Source: an uncultured Prevotella sp. (lineage in GTDB: Bacteria; Bacteroidota; Bacteroidia; Bacteroidales; Bacteroidaceae). From it: a DNA stretch of 23,709 nt. The stretch is taken from assembly GCA_900314365.1 (NCBI GenBank), contig OMVH01000140.1:1-23709 (forward strand), read 5' to 3'. Numbering within the stretch: the first letter of the stretch is position 1; every line of letters begins with the position of its first letter. Made by a program: the position numbers and the translations under genes. A model generated the notes under the pieces. The model was not told the DNA's origin. It was given only the letters and a program-made list of their open reading frames with translations, and ran no database searches. Shown piece after piece: positions 23,656 through 23,709 of the stretch.

Positions 23656-23709
23656 TCATTTCAGCCCCACGGTCTTCTTCACCCTGTTAGCTATGGCTTT
23701 TCCGATAAC
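23656..23709 (-). CDS. C-terminal end of an unidentified protein (3' part only)
   Basis: The minus strand from the window edge reads VIGKAIANRVKKTVGLK and then TGA at 23656-23658. The basic helical tail is plausible protein, and no competing frame is convincing, but 17 residues are too few to name a family. If real, it converges on the secreted-protein gene with a 27-base gap. Confidence 0.45.
   Translation of the reverse strand, partial: VIGKAIANRVKKTVGLK

Noticed and set aside
1..23709. CRISPR arrays, tRNA or rRNA genes, insertion sequences
   Set aside because: No regularly spaced repeats, cloverleaf sequence, rRNA motif, transposase or terminal inverted repeats were seen while reading both strands.

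Overview
The window looks like chromosome of a Bacteroidales bacterium, most likely Prevotella or a close relative. Three observations support this: promoters of the TTTG / TAnnTTTG type, an essential-gene block (tsaB, a DUF4290-type gene, murA, rimM, dxr, rseP) typical of Bacteroidetes, and secreted proteins whose C-terminal module resembles those common in Prevotella. The naming is from memory of protein families; no database search was run.

Layout. (1) Positions 1-550 are AT-rich, with a small XRE-type repressor and an unrecognised partial gene, both on the minus strand; they look acquired. (2) Positions 786-7000 hold a tightly packed plus-strand operon of seven genes: a phosphoethanolamine-transferase-like sulfatase-fold enzyme, two membrane O-acyltransferases, a UbiA-family enzyme matching decaprenyl-phosphate phosphoribosyltransferase, a HAD-IB phosphatase, a GtrA membrane protein, and a guanine-deaminase-like enzyme. 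The first four genes are joined by ATGA overlaps. (3) Positions 7219-9643 (minus) hold an ExuT-like MFS carrier and a BASS-family carrier that starts with TTG directly after it. (4) Positions 9785-15500 (minus) hold tsaB, DUF4290, murA, rimM, dxr and rseP, closed by a strong hairpin. (5) Positions 15591-20457 (plus) hold yicC, gmk, nadD and two tandem paralogous polytopic membrane proteins. (6) Positions 20458-23709 are accessory: a minus-strand gene with a zinc-ribbon tail and a plus-strand secreted-protein gene, each broken by one in-frame TAA, then an intact 556-residue secreted protein sharing the C-terminal module of the broken one, and the end of an unidentified minus-strand gene.

How the genes work together. 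The 786-6529 cluster reads as an envelope-modification operon. The UbiA, HAD and GtrA genes could make, dephosphorylate and flip a polyprenyl-phosphoryl pentose, while the acyltransferases and the phosphoethanolamine transferase decorate surface glycans or lipid A. This is the best candidate for an undescribed system here. The MurA carries Asp where the fosfomycin-target Cys normally sits, predicting intrinsic fosfomycin resistance. The two nonsense-interrupted genes within about 1.3 kb are the most unusual local signal and should be checked against raw reads.
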